This document shows positions 16,921 through 26,802 of a DNA stretch of 56,097 nucleotides, piece by piece. The stretch is from Chitinophaga varians (lineage in GTDB: Bacteria; Bacteroidota; Bacteroidia; Chitinophagales; Chitinophagaceae). The notes below the pieces were generated by a model. The model was not told the origin of the DNA and ran no database searches. It was given only the letters and a program-made list of their open reading frames with translations. The stretch's first letter is position 1. Each line of letters begins with the position of its first letter. Position numbers and translations under genes: made by a program. The DNA is taken from positions 1 to 56,097 of the forward strand of contig NZ_JABAIA010000005.1 in assembly GCF_012641275.1 (NCBI RefSeq), written 5' to 3'.

Positions 16921-18906
16921 ATGAAATATATACACTTAAAATCATTTTTCTTGCTTACGTTGTTACTATCTTCTGTGGCATGTAAGAAGAAACTGGACGA
17001 TCTGTACCAGAATCCTGATGGCTATTCGAAAGACATGGCTGATAAGTCCGGAGTAAGCGTTATCGCCGGGTTCTTCACTTCTCAGCTGACCCAGGGCTTC
17101 TTTCTTAGTGGTGATTATGGTTCTGTTTATCACCAGGTAAGAAGCGGGGACAGGATTATGGCGAATGCCGTTCAGATTTATAACGTTACCACGGAAGGAA
17201 GCACCTACACGCTTGCAGATGTTGAGCATGACTGGGGCACGGGCGGATTTAACGAATCTGTTTTTAATTTTGTTAATACACAGTGGATCACGCCGATACT
17301 TTGGGCACAACGTGAATACAACCTGACGCCGCAAGCTAAGCGGACCAATCTGGATAGTCTGTATATCACGTTAATGCATGTGTTAAAAGGTTATGCCTAT
17401 CAAAGGGCAACCGACATGTACGACAAGATCCCCTACATAGAAACAGGTTCTGCAGGTGGACTTGATGGCGTTAAAGCAAAATACCTCGGCCAATCGGACA
17501 TCTATCCGAAAATAATCAGTGATTTTAAAGCTGCCGAAGACGTGTTGACGAAGCTGACGCTTACCACTACCGAGCAGGCATCATTTAACCAGCAGGATGT
17601 CCTTTTCGGCGGAAATATTTTAAAATGGCGCAAGTATATTAATTCATTAAGACTGCGTTGTGCGATGAATGTAAGCGAAGTTTTGCCTGCACTTACAAGG
17701 CAGGTGCTTACCGAGCTGCAAGGCAAGCCGCTGCTGACTGACTATAACGATGTAGCTGGTGTGGCCGACGTAGCCGTTATTGCGCTTAACCGGATTTGTA
17801 ATGAATTAGGTATTACCCGCGCGTACAGGGAAAGGGCGGACGACTGCCGTGCCGGGAAAAAATTCCTGCAGGACGTGATGTATTGCCAACCGACCATGGG
17901 CAGCAAGGTGGTAAACGGACAAACCCTATACTATTTTAGCGGTGATAACTCTACGACCGGTTTATTGGATGGTACCGTTGACCCGCGTGTTGCCTACATT
18001 TTCGCTCCAGACTGGAAAGGCAGATACCTGGGAGTTGATACAAAATGGGATGGCAATACTGATCCTAACAGCTATTTAAATAAAGTGCTGCGTGGCTTGT
18101 ATATCAATGATCCTATCCTGACTGATATTTCAAAGACAACATTTTATTATGGTGTAAATAACAGCCAGTCAATCGTGTTGGATGCTGCCTCCAAAGCGGA
18201 CCTGAGTAAACGGGAAGCATTTCTGTTAAATACACTCCGCAGCAGAGTTGCCAATTATGATGACAATGGATGGAACGTGGGTACTGAAAACAACCTCGTT
18301 GCTGAGTACAACGTACGCTCCCAATTTAACTTTGCACTGAAGTATCCGACCATTCATGCGGTTGAAACAGAGCTTTCCCTGGCTGAAGCTGCGGTAAGAG
18401 GCCTGGGGCAGTTGAATGGCGCTGCCCGCGATCACTATAAGAATGCGATTATCTTATCCTGCAAATATTGGTACGAACTGAACAATTCTAATCAATATTC
18501 CAAGACCACGCTGCCGGCCATGCCAACAACGATGGATGATTCGAGGATCAATGCCAGACCTGCCATGGAATACAACGCCAATGTATATGCGGAAAATGCA
18601 GCGCAGAAATTTGATGCCATGTCAAGTGCGCAACAAGTGCAGGCAATTTTTAATCAGCTCCAGTTGCATTATAATATGTTGAACTTCGAAGTGCCATATA
18701 CCGCTGCGCGCCGATTAATTAAATACCTGGGTACCAATCCTGCTTCCATGTATGAAAGATTCAAATGGAAAGAAAGAATGACCTATCCAAGCAGTATTCA
18801 GGCTTCTGATCCGGACGGTTGGTCAATTATCAGCGCTTCCAACAATCCGGACCTCCCTGTATGGTTTACCGGCCGGACTACCAAATGGAAGAATGCATTG
18901 GAATAG
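16921..18906 (+). CDS. SusD/RagB-like nutrient-binding outer-membrane lipoprotein
   Basis: A 661-residue lipoprotein with a signal peptide ending in SSVAC (lipidated Cys at about 21). It forms the lid over the SusC transporter upstream and binds the nutrient. The sequence (LMHVLKGYAYQRATDMYDKIPY, then the ATELSLAEAAVRG-like TPR-type helices) resembles the SusD-like subgroup called SusD_like_2 or SusD/RagB superfamily rather than classical SusD. It is the last gene of the two-gene operon; a GC-rich hairpin follows. Confidence 0.93.
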   Translation: MKYIHLKSFFLLTLLLSSVACKKKLDDLYQNPDGYSKDMADKSGVSVIAGFFTSQLTQGFFLSGDYGSVYHQVRSGDRIMANAVQIYNVTTEGSTYTLADVEHDWGTGGFNESVFNFVNTQWITPILWAQREYNLTPQAKRTNLDSLYITLMHVLKGYAYQRATDMYDKIPYIETGSAGGLDGVKAKYLGQSDIYPKIISDFKAAEDVLTKLTLTTTEQASFNQQDVLFGGNILKWRKYINSLRLRCAMNVSEVLPALTRQVLTELQGKPLLTDYNDVAGVADVAVIALNRICNELGITRAYRERADDCRAGKKFLQDVMYCQPTMGSKVVNGQTLYYFSGDNSTTGLLDGTVDPRVAYIFAPDWKGRYLGVDTKWDGNTDPNSYLNKVLRGLYINDPILTDISKTTFYYGVNNSQSIVLDAASKADLSKREAFLLNTLRSRVANYDDNGWNVGTENNLVAEYNVRSQFNFALKYPTIHAVETELSLAEAAVRGLGQLNGAARDHYKNAIILSCKYWYELNNSNQYSKTTLPAMPTTMDDSRINARPAMEYNANVYAENAAQKFDAMSSAQQVQAIFNQLQLHYNMLNFEVPYTAARRLIKYLGTNPASMYERFKWKERMTYPSSIQASDPDGWSIISASNNPDLPVWFTGRTTKWKNALE

Positions 18907-19028
18907 TAGCCTTTAAAACATAGGGAAAGGAAGACTTCTCAAAAACAAAATGTACATAAAAACAAGATCTTCTGGCAGGTCGGTAAAATCCTGTCATGAG
19001 TTTTAAATAATAGATGATGACAAAAGAT

Positions 19029-19050
19029 AGGGCCGTATTCCTGCGGCCCT
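19029..19050 (+). terminator. Probable terminator after the first susC-susD operon
   Basis: A 7-bp GC-rich stem (AGGGCCG 19029-19035 with CGGCCCT 19044-19050) with an 8-base loop, followed by a modest T-rich stretch. It lies about 120 bases after susD. Confidence 0.55.
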
Positions 19051-19141
19051 GCTTATTTGAAGTATAGTGATGTTTGGAAGTAGTGCTCATTTCAATCCTA
19101 TTTCTTAACCCAGGTTCATTCACCCGGAGCTGTTTGCCCGT

Positions 19142-19149
19142 TACTTTTG
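19142..19149 (+). promoter_or_regulatory. -7 promoter element before the small membrane protein
   Basis: TACTTTTG matches TAnnTTTG exactly, 21 bases before the ATG. The -33 region is weak. Confidence 0.5.
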
Positions 19150-19170
19150 CGATAGAAAAAATAATAATAT

Positions 19171-19584
19171 ATGGTAGCTCAATATCTCTGGGTGACAGGT
19201 TCGGCCATTATCGGCCTGGCAGGACTTTCTCATGTCCGCGCTACATTGTGGACAAACATGCTATACCCCCGCAATGAAAAACTGATAGCAGACATGAAAA
19301 TTTCGCCGTTGCAAATGACAGAAAAATTGACAATGTGGAAATCATGGATGGGATTTAATGCCACACATGGTAGCGGCGCCGCCTTTGTCGGGATCATCAA
19401 TTTTTACCTGGCGTTGTACAATTTCACCTTCCTCAAGTCCAGCCAGTTTTTATTGTTATTGACGTTGCTCACCATGGCGTTTTATGTTTGGATAGCCCGA
19501 AAGTATTGGTTTAAACCGGTGTTCTTGCTCATTACAGCAGCATGGACCTGTTTTATGGCTTCTTATATACTGCTGATGATGTGA
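19171..19584 (+). CDS. Small integral membrane protein, function unknown
   Basis: A 137-residue hydrophobic protein with about four predicted membrane segments (roughly 3-23, 62-85, 90-108 and 113-135). It has a conserved-looking central stretch, WKSWMGFNATHGSG, seen in a family of small membrane proteins of unknown role (LIC_13387-like, from memory). It has its own promoter element and is not obviously tied to the flanking susC-susD operons. Confidence 0.75.
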   Translation: MVAQYLWVTGSAIIGLAGLSHVRATLWTNMLYPRNEKLIADMKISPLQMTEKLTMWKSWMGFNATHGSGAAFVGIINFYLALYNFTFLKSSQFLLLLTLLTMAFYVWIARKYWFKPVFLLITAAWTCFMASYILLMM

Positions 19585-19657
19585 GACAAGGGGTAGTAAA
19601 TACCCCTTTCCCGGCTCTCTACTGTTTGTTCTTAATTAATTGATTTTGAGGTAGATA

Positions 19658-19691
19658 TAATTTTGTTCCGACTTTGTCCGTACTTTGTCCC
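19658..19691 (+). promoter_or_regulatory. Possible promoter region of the second susC operon
   Basis: TAATTTTG at 19658-19665 fits TAnnTTTG, and two ACTTTGTCC copies follow at 19671-19679 and 19683-19691. The ATG of susC is at 19785. No clear -33 element is seen. Confidence 0.35.
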
Positions 19692-19784
19692 GCCTTTTGA
19701 GCCTGTTTAATTTGACCCCGCCTGCCTGCCATTCTATTTTGCGTGGAAACGATTGAGTTAAAATCAGCCGCAATTTCTACGTAT

Positions 19785-22700
19785 ATGAAAAAACAAAATG
19801 CCTGCTGTGGTGAACAGCGATCAAATCCCTATGGAATTATTTTTCCACGAATGAAAATGTGCAAGCTCTTTAGCCTTGTATTGCTCCTGCTAACATTGTC
19901 CGCGAGCGCACAGGAGCTTCCTGTTGTGGTGAAGGGAGTTGTTGTTTCGGAACAAAATGAGCCGGTTCCCGGTGCTACCGTCATGGAGGACGGAACTTCC
20001 AACGGAACGACCACAGATGCCAATGGGCAGTTTACCATCAGGGTAACCAAAGATCCATCGGGCCTGGTCATCCGCAGTACCGGATTTGCAGATTATAAAG
20101 TAGCAGTAGGGCGGCAGCATACCACGGTGACTGTAACATTGACCGCCACATCCAAACAGCTGCAGGACATCGTAGTGATCGGTTACAGCGCACAGAAAAA
20201 AGCTAACCTGATAGGCGCTGTTTCGTCCGTCAACACAAAGGATATCTCCAAAACAGCCGTCACCGGCGTGGCCAGCCTGCTGCAGGGGCGCGCTGCCGGG
20301 GTGCAGGTGACCAACGGAAGCGGCGACCCGAGATCTACCGGAACAATTGTGATCAGGGGCGTGGGAAATATCCGGGGCATGTCGCCATTATATGTGGTTG
20401 ACGGGGTGCCGGCCATCGGTAATACCGGCTTTAACCTGAACCCCAGGGACATTGAAAGCATACAGGTGCTCAGAGATGCCTCTTCAGCAGCCATTTACGG
20501 TGCCAGGGCGGCAGGCGGCGTGATCCTGGTGACCACTAAAAAAGGTTCCCGCAAGGAAAGGATGAATGTGGACGTGTCGATGAACCAGGGTTTCAGTCAG
20601 GGCACTTTCCTGCCTAAACTGCTGGGTACACCGGATTATAAGCGGGCCTGGGCCGCTATCAAGCCAGCGGCGCCCGACTGGGATGAATCGGTCAATACAG
20701 ACTGGGTGGATTATCTGTACCGCACTGGAAGGGAGCAGAACTACAATGTGTCCATCAGCGGCGGCAGTGCCAAACAAAACTATTATGTCTCTGCGGGCTA
20801 CAGAAGAGCGGACGGAATTGTCATCAATTCCTGGTCTGAACGATACAGCCTGCGGGTTAACAGCGACTATGATCTCGGAAAAAGGGTAAAAGCAGGAGAA
20901 CGACTGAACCTGTATTCCTATTCGGAAAATCCGCCGGTGATATCCGGTAACCAGGTGGGCGCGTATGCACTGCCTTTCAGATCGACCCCACTGATGCGGA
21001 TGAAAAATGACGACGGTTCCTGGGGCGGTCTGCCTGCCTCCAATAACTATAACGGCGGTAACTGGGCCACCTATGTCAACACGATCGACCGAAGATATAC
21101 AGCGCCGGAAATCGAAGGTAATCTGTATATCGATGTTGAACCGGTAGACGGCCTCCATGTACGTGCCACCGGTGGCGGAAATTTCACCACTACGATGGCC
21201 CGTCAATTTGAAGCTAAGTGGTATGTTTCCGGTCAGTCCAATCAGCAGAAAGACAATCTCAGAAAACAAAGCAGCCTGTCAATGGCCTATGTGGGGAACA
21301 TTGTGACGTCCTATGACAAAAAGATCGGCGCCCATGAGTTTAAGCTACTGGCAGGCATGGAAGGACGGCGGTCTTCTGTCGATAACCTCTCCGGCTCCAT
21401 CTATGCTGTCAACTCAGCCTATACGATGCCGTTAATACCCGATGCTTTTCCTGTCGGATTTTCAGAATCGTCTTTGTTGAGTAATGTGCCGCCTAATACG
21501 AGCGGACGTTCCTCAGAGATGGATTATGGTATCTCCCGTATGCTTAGTTATTTCGGAAGGGTGAGTTATACCTATCAGGATAAATATCTTTTTGAAGCCA
21601 ACCTGCGCCAGGACAGAAGTGACCGGTTTGCCCCGAAATACAGGACAGGTAATTTTCCGTCTGCCGCCGCCGGCTGGAGGATATCAGAAGAAGGTTTTAT
21701 GAAAGACAGGTTCAGGCAGTTGTCTGACCTCAAACTGAGAGTGTCCTACGGCAGCCTGGGCAATGATGGCGTGGGTAGCTACGTATATATCCCCTCGCTG
21801 GCCAACTATGATAAAACACAATTCAATGAATTGCCTGGGACCAGCGCTGTGAACGGATGGGGAATCGGACGTGTGGCGAATGAAAACATTCGCTGGGAAA
21901 CAGTTACCACCTCTAATATCGGGGTAGACGTAGGACTGTTTAATAACAAACTAAATCTGACACTGGACTATTACATCCGGGACACGAAAGACATGCTGTA
22001 CCAGCGCAATCTGCCTCCCAGCTCCGGTATGGCCAACGGCCACTCCTCTCCGGACACCTATGTGCTGGATATGAACCTGGGTAAAATGAGGAACAAAGGG
22101 TTTGAAGTGACTGTCAACTATAAAGAGCGGTTCGGTCAGTTTGGCGTGGAGCTTGGCTTTAACGCTGCCATCAACCGCAATAAAATATTGTCTTTCGGAG
22201 GGGAAAGCCTGCCCATTGATGCCGGCTATGCAGGGGAATACAGGTCAGGGACCGTTACCCGTACGCAACTGAACTCACCTGTTTCACAATTCTACGGGTT
22301 TAAGACAAAAGGGATCATACCGGACCAGAAGACCATTGACGAGTTGAATGCGAAAGCAAAAAATTCAGGCGCCGCATGGTGGTATTCCAGCGGTTCAGGC
22401 CCGGGAGACCTGTGGTATGAAGATCTGAATGGCGACAATACCATCAATGAGCAGGACAGGACAGTGATCGGCAGTCCGCTGCCTAAAATGACCTATGGGT
22501 TTAATATTGGCCTGTCCTACCGGAATTTTGACCTGGCCTGTTTCTTTAATGGTGTATATGGTAACGATGTCTATAACGGGATGGATGGATACTTTAATAG
22601 CATCTACAGCGATTTTAACACTACCGCGAATGTATTCAACAGCTCGTTTATGTATGGCAACGGCCTGACAAGCCAACCAAGGTTTGGCTATATGAACGGA

Positions 22701-23018
22701 GGCAGCTTCCTCTATGATCCCAACGGCAACTATATGAAGATCTCAGACTACCATGTACAGAAAGGATCTTTCCTGCGGCTGCAGAATCTGCAGATAGGCT
22801 ATAATCTTCCGGAAAATCTGTTGAGCCGCCTGAAAGTAAGGCAGCTCAGGGTTTATTACAGCGGGCAAAACTTATTTGTGATATCAAAAGTGAAAAACGC
22901 CGATCCGGAAGCGGGTTTTGCCGGTCCTAATTCCAGCGCCCTCGCACAGGGAATTATATCACCCGAAGTATATCCGAGAACAAGAATTCATTCCTTCGGA
23001 ATTGAAATCGGGTTTTAA
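19785..23018 (+). CDS. SusC/RagA-family TonB-linked outer-membrane transporter (second)
   Basis: A 1077-residue receptor starting at ATG 19785; a GTG 42 bases upstream is in frame but less likely. The long N-terminal leader with a hydrophobic core ends in SASAQE. A carboxypeptidase-like domain (VVVKGVVVSEQNEPVPGATVMEDG) follows, then the plug (LQDIVVIGYSAQKKANLIGAV, and PLYVVDGVPA), and the barrel ends in RIHSFGIEIGF. It is first in an operon with susD and a GH88/105 hydrolase, which suggests import of oligosaccharides from pectin-like or other uronic-acid glycans. Confidence 0.95.
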   Translation: MKKQNACCGEQRSNPYGIIFPRMKMCKLFSLVLLLLTLSASAQELPVVVKGVVVSEQNEPVPGATVMEDGTSNGTTTDANGQFTIRVTKDPSGLVIRSTGFADYKVAVGRQHTTVTVTLTATSKQLQDIVVIGYSAQKKANLIGAVSSVNTKDISKTAVTGVASLLQGRAAGVQVTNGSGDPRSTGTIVIRGVGNIRGMSPLYVVDGVPAIGNTGFNLNPRDIESIQVLRDASSAAIYGARAAGGVILVTTKKGSRKERMNVDVSMNQGFSQGTFLPKLLGTPDYKRAWAAIKPAAPDWDESVNTDWVDYLYRTGREQNYNVSISGGSAKQNYYVSAGYRRADGIVINSWSERYSLRVNSDYDLGKRVKAGERLNLYSYSENPPVISGNQVGAYALPFRSTPLMRMKNDDGSWGGLPASNNYNGGNWATYVNTIDRRYTAPEIEGNLYIDVEPVDGLHVRATGGGNFTTTMARQFEAKWYVSGQSNQQKDNLRKQSSLSMAYVGNIVTSYDKKIGAHEFKLLAGMEGRRSSVDNLSGSIYAVNSAYTMPLIPDAFPVGFSESSLLSNVPPNTSGRSSEMDYGISRMLSYFGRVSYTYQDKYLFEANLRQDRSDRFAPKYRTGNFPSAAAGWRISEEGFMKDRFRQLSDLKLRVSYGSLGNDGVGSYVYIPSLANYDKTQFNELPGTSAVNGWGIGRVANENIRWETVTTSNIGVDVGLFNNKLNLTLDYYIRDTKDMLYQRNLPPSSGMANGHSSPDTYVLDMNLGKMRNKGFEVTVNYKERFGQFGVELGFNAAINRNKILSFGGESLPIDAGYAGEYRSGTVTRTQLNSPVSQFYGFKTKGIIPDQKTIDELNAKAKNSGAAWWYSSGSGPGDLWYEDLNGDNTINEQDRTVIGSPLPKMTYGFNIGLSYRNFDLACFFNGVYGNDVYNGMDGYFNSIYSDFNTTANVFNSSFMYGNGLTSQPRFGYMNGGSFLYDPNGNYMKISDYHVQKGSFLRLQNLQIGYNLPENLLSRLKVRQLRVYYSGQNLFVISKVKNADPEAGFAGPNSSALAQGIISPEVYPRTRIHSFGIEIGF

Positions 23019-23048
23019 TCCATTCTATCAAGCAAAAAAATACGATTC

Positions 23049-24944
23049 ATGAAACGCTCCATGATAAAACTCACCCTGTTCCTTGGCTTAAGTGCATTGC
23101 TATGGGGATGCAACAAGGACTTCGTCGACGACTCCAAGCCCTACAATGTATTAAACCCGGATATTTTTCCTGAAAGCATGGCCCAGGTGGATTATTTCCT
23201 GAACTCCCCCTATGCCAATATCCACAGCGTGGAGCTGTTTGGATTTACCGGATTAGGCAGATTTATGTATAATATAGATCACACCGGAGATCTGGCGTGG
23301 CTGGGCACCAACGAGTGGAATGACATACAGCTGTTCAGGATGAATTCGTCCAATACCTACTCCGGCGCACAGTGGCGGGGCTTGTACAGAGGAGTACAAC
23401 AGTCCAGGACATTTATAGATCAGATCGTTCCCAATTTCAAACAAAAGAAAGGGAATAGTTTGTCTGCCGCTGACACGCTGGCATTGCGGTATAAACTGGG
23501 AGAAGCTTATTACCTCCGTGCGTGGCATTATTTCTTCCTGATGAATTTATATGCGCAGGAAGTGGTAGTAAAAGGAAATGGAGATAATGCCAATCCCGGT
23601 GTTATTCTTTTTACATCAGACGTTAAGATTGGCACCCGCGAAGATGAAATGCGTCCCCGCAGCACTGTCAAACAATGCTGGGACTACATTATATCAGATC
23701 TGAAAAGTTCAATGGCGCTTTTAACCGATCCGTCCGGCGGTGCTAAGAAAACCTGGACCGGCGCAGATAAAGGCCGCATTGACTATTACGCTGCAGAAGC
23801 CCTGTTAGGCCGTTCTTTAATGTATGAAGAACGCTGGAGCGAGGCCCGCGATGCATTTCTGGATATTGTTCAGCATGCCGGCAAGTCGCTGATGAGTTTT
23901 CCGAATTACTACAATATGTGGAATGGTAATCCGCAATATGCCAATACAGAGATAAATAATACGGAAGCGCTGCACCAGATCACAATCGTAAGGTCTGGTG
24001 ATAACGCGATGGCTGGTCCTTCCACCGCATCCGCCGTGAGCCTGATTTTTACGCCCTTCTATGACAATGGCGCCCCCGGCGGCGTGACGCCCGGTTATGG
24101 CAATATGTTTATGCATGACCGGAACCTTGGCCGTTTCGGGTTCCCCCAGCAATATTATCCGGTGATGAAAAACCTGGGCACCCCTGGCCGCACTGTTGAA
24201 TCTTCGTATATCGATTCCTGTTTGCATATGAAAACGATGAAGCGGTATGCTATTGACCCGGACCCTCGTTTATGGGTATGTGCTTATCAGCCATGGGTCG
24301 ACTCTGTTATGAACAATACCAGCAGGGTGGCCATATTGCCTTATGGTCAAAGCGTGGAGACAGAATACCAGGAGAACAGGAAGTTAAACAGCGATGTTAT
24401 CAAACATGGATGGAGCCTTCGCAAATTCAATTTGTATGATGTGCAGGCAAGCCAGGACCCGCGCATGCATGGCGCAGATTTTTATTTTACCCGGTTGCCC
24501 GAAGTGTACCTGAACCTGGCTGAATGTTATTGGAGGCTGAGCGGGAATGACAACGATGCACAGGCGCTGGACTATATCAACCGGGTACACCGTCGTGCAT
24601 GGGAGCTTTCCGATGGTACCGGTCAGCCTGGTGTAGACTATACCACCATTGCATCCGGTGTAAAGATCACCAAAGCGCAGCTGAACCCTAATACTACAGA
24701 TCCCGCCTTCAGAGATCAGCTGGCCCTGAACGCGTTGTATTATGAAACGTGGGCGGAAACCTTTGGTGAATCAAAGTGGTGGTTCAATGTACGGAGATGG
24801 GGACTTGGCCCTAACGAAGCAAAAGTGTACGAGAAAAGCAGGGCCGGAACGATTGGCTGGAACTCAGATAATCAGTATGCGCTTCCGGTTTTCCAGACAG
24901 AGTTAGACAGAAACAGCAATTGTGTACAGAATAAAGGCTATTGA
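23049..24944 (+). CDS. SusD/RagB-family nutrient-binding outer-membrane lipoprotein (second)
   Basis: A 631-residue lipoprotein (signal peptide ending in LLWGC, Cys at about residue 21). It shows classical RagB/SusD features: an N-terminal SusD domain (KLGEAYYLRAWHYFFLMNLY) and a C-terminal half with RLPEVYLNLAECYWRL. It partners the SusC protein 30 bases upstream. Its stop codon overlaps the start of the hydrolase gene (ATGA), so the three genes form one operon. Confidence 0.95.
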   Translation: MKRSMIKLTLFLGLSALLWGCNKDFVDDSKPYNVLNPDIFPESMAQVDYFLNSPYANIHSVELFGFTGLGRFMYNIDHTGDLAWLGTNEWNDIQLFRMNSSNTYSGAQWRGLYRGVQQSRTFIDQIVPNFKQKKGNSLSAADTLALRYKLGEAYYLRAWHYFFLMNLYAQEVVVKGNGDNANPGVILFTSDVKIGTREDEMRPRSTVKQCWDYIISDLKSSMALLTDPSGGAKKTWTGADKGRIDYYAAEALLGRSLMYEERWSEARDAFLDIVQHAGKSLMSFPNYYNMWNGNPQYANTEINNTEALHQITIVRSGDNAMAGPSTASAVSLIFTPFYDNGAPGGVTPGYGNMFMHDRNLGRFGFPQQYYPVMKNLGTPGRTVESSYIDSCLHMKTMKRYAIDPDPRLWVCAYQPWVDSVMNNTSRVAILPYGQSVETEYQENRKLNSDVIKHGWSLRKFNLYDVQASQDPRMHGADFYFTRLPEVYLNLAECYWRLSGNDNDAQALDYINRVHRRAWELSDGTGQPGVDYTTIASGVKITKAQLNPNTTDPAFRDQLALNALYYETWAETFGESKWWFNVRRWGLGPNEAKVYEKSRAGTIGWNSDNQYALPVFQTELDRNSNCVQNKGY

Positions 24945-26758
24945 TGAAGAAATATATAAGCACCTTATTGTTTGTTCTTTTAGTGCTGGCCAATGGCAAG
25001 GCACAGCAGGGAAAAGAAAGCCCGCGTCCGGTAGATAAGGTAAAAAAGATAGGTGATAAGCTGATACGTGAAACACCGTTTGCCTACCGGTTGATATCAC
25101 CTGCGCGTAATGAACGTTTTAATGGTTTAAGTTTTGTTGATTTCGGGGCGGCGTTTGGGAAGGGGAAGGCAGCTGTCGCATACGCCTATACGCAATTGAC
25201 AGTATTGCATGATACCCTCTTTACCGTACAGACAGCGCATAATGACGCCTGTACCATCTGGTGTAATGGCGCACTTGTTTATGATAAGAAAGGCGACAGC
25301 AACATTGCTATAGTAAGAGATGAGAGGAGTATGGCGATGTCGGACTCCTTCCGGGTGTTATTAAAAAAGGGAAGCAACGATCTGCTGATAAAGTCGGCCA
25401 CCAGTGGAAAAGAGTGGTGCGTGTTTTTACAGCCTCCCAGTGAGCATGACGCTGTATTGAATGTGCGGCAGCCGTATCCTGAAATTGGATTAAAGTATGT
25501 AAAGCATGTTGATACCAGTGTGGCCGCGCTGAGCAGCTGGCTCGTCTGCGGCCCTTTTGCCACTACTGCCACCGCGGGCCATACGCCGGAAAAGGAATTT
25601 ATTTTTGGCACTATGTATCCGGGACTTGAGGGGCCAGTAACATGGACTATTCCTAAAAAGGAAGTGCTGGGGGACGTGATCGGCGCCAAAGCCTGGGGGA
25701 CCACTTACCAATGGAATTACCATAATGGCGGCGTAGCGTGGGCGATGCAGCAATTGAGCGAGCTGACCGGCGAAAGGCAGTATCGTCAATGGGCGGTGAA
25801 CTTCTGCGATTTCCAGATGAATGGGACGCCTTTTGTGGATTACCAGGTAAACGGCCTGCGGGCGTATAACTCAGCCAATGCGATGGTTATCGGTTCCAGG
25901 CTGCTGGACTTTACACTGGCCCCCTCTTTACCGCTTATTTACCGTTTGCGTAAAGAGAAAGGTTTTGCAAATGAATCCATCTATAAAGCGTATATCGATA
26001 AAATGATACACTATGCGCAGGAAGGGCAGATCAGAAGCGAGGGGTATTCCAACTACACCCGCACTACCCCGGAAGCATATACGGTATGGGTGGACGATAT
26101 GTTTATGGGCATTCCTTTTTTGATGCAGGCTGGACTTTATGCCGGCAGCCCTGAACAAAGGCAATTGTTTTTTGACGATGCCGCCAGTCAGGTGCTGGAT
26201 TTCGCCAAACATGTATGGGATAAAGACGCGCGACTTTTTATGCATGCCAATTACTCCCGCCGGCCGCAGGTGAAATTGCCTTACTGGTCCCGCGCCAATG
26301 GCTGGGCTATCTGGGCAATGACAGAAGTGTTGATGGCTTTGCCCAGGGAACATACCAAATACAAAGCGGTCCTGGACCTGTACCGGGATTTCGCGGGTTC
26401 ACTGGCCCGTTATCAAAACCGTGATGGTTTCTGGCATAATGTTATCAACCGGGCAGATTCTCCGGAGGAAGTTTCGGGTACAGCCATATTTACGATGGCG
26501 ATGGCCAGGGGCGTCCGGCTGGGATGGCTGGACCGGAAGAAATTTACCCCTGTTGTAGAAAGAGGATGGAAGGCAGTTGCCGGTGAAATCGAAGAGGATG
26601 GCACCGTGCATAAGATTTGTGTTGGCACGATGTGTTCCGAAGATGTGAATTACTATATGACCAGGCCTTTTTATGACAATGATACACATGGCTCGTTTGC
26701 CGTGATATTTGCCGGTATGGAAGTACAGAAGATGCTGGACCAGCAGAAGCAGCGGTAG
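24944..26758 (+). CDS. Glycoside hydrolase family 88/105, predicted unsaturated glycuronyl hydrolase
   Basis: A 604-residue secreted enzyme. A signal peptide (residues 1-21) and an N-terminal beta-rich domain (about 25-230) precede an (alpha/alpha)6 catalytic domain. The family motif WSRANGW (WSRGNGW in many GH105 enzymes) is present, and a candidate acid pair VDDMFM lies at about 384-385. Such enzymes hydrate the 4,5-unsaturated uronate left at the end of oligosaccharides by polysaccharide lyases. The start overlaps the susD stop. Its place behind susC-susD suggests it processes the imported product; the precise sugar (rhamnogalacturonan or another uronic-acid glycan) is not resolved. Confidence 0.9.
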   Translation: MKKYISTLLFVLLVLANGKAQQGKESPRPVDKVKKIGDKLIRETPFAYRLISPARNERFNGLSFVDFGAAFGKGKAAVAYAYTQLTVLHDTLFTVQTAHNDACTIWCNGALVYDKKGDSNIAIVRDERSMAMSDSFRVLLKKGSNDLLIKSATSGKEWCVFLQPPSEHDAVLNVRQPYPEIGLKYVKHVDTSVAALSSWLVCGPFATTATAGHTPEKEFIFGTMYPGLEGPVTWTIPKKEVLGDVIGAKAWGTTYQWNYHNGGVAWAMQQLSELTGERQYRQWAVNFCDFQMNGTPFVDYQVNGLRAYNSANAMVIGSRLLDFTLAPSLPLIYRLRKEKGFANESIYKAYIDKMIHYAQEGQIRSEGYSNYTRTTPEAYTVWVDDMFMGIPFLMQAGLYAGSPEQRQLFFDDAASQVLDFAKHVWDKDARLFMHANYSRRPQVKLPYWSRANGWAIWAMTEVLMALPREHTKYKAVLDLYRDFAGSLARYQNRDGFWHNVINRADSPEEVSGTAIFTMAMARGVRLGWLDRKKFTPVVERGWKAVAGEIEEDGTVHKICVGTMCSEDVNYYMTRPFYDNDTHGSFAVIFAGMEVQKMLDQQKQR

Positions 26759-26767
26759 TGCAGCTTG

Positions 26768-26799
26768 ACGGGCGGCCTTGTTGTTACAGGGCCGCCCGT
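26768..26799. terminator. GC-rich hairpin between convergent genes
   Basis: A 10-bp perfect stem (ACGGGCGGCC 26768-26777 with GGCCGCCCGT 26790-26799) with a 12-base loop lies between the hydrolase and the leftward gene that ends at 26803. T tracts are weak, but the position suits a shared terminator. Confidence 0.6.
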
Positions 26800-26802
26800 T
26801 GA

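Noticed and set aside
20484..21269. 261-codon minus-strand open frame
   Set aside because: It is opposite the plug and barrel of the second SusC protein; the composition is that of a shadow frame.
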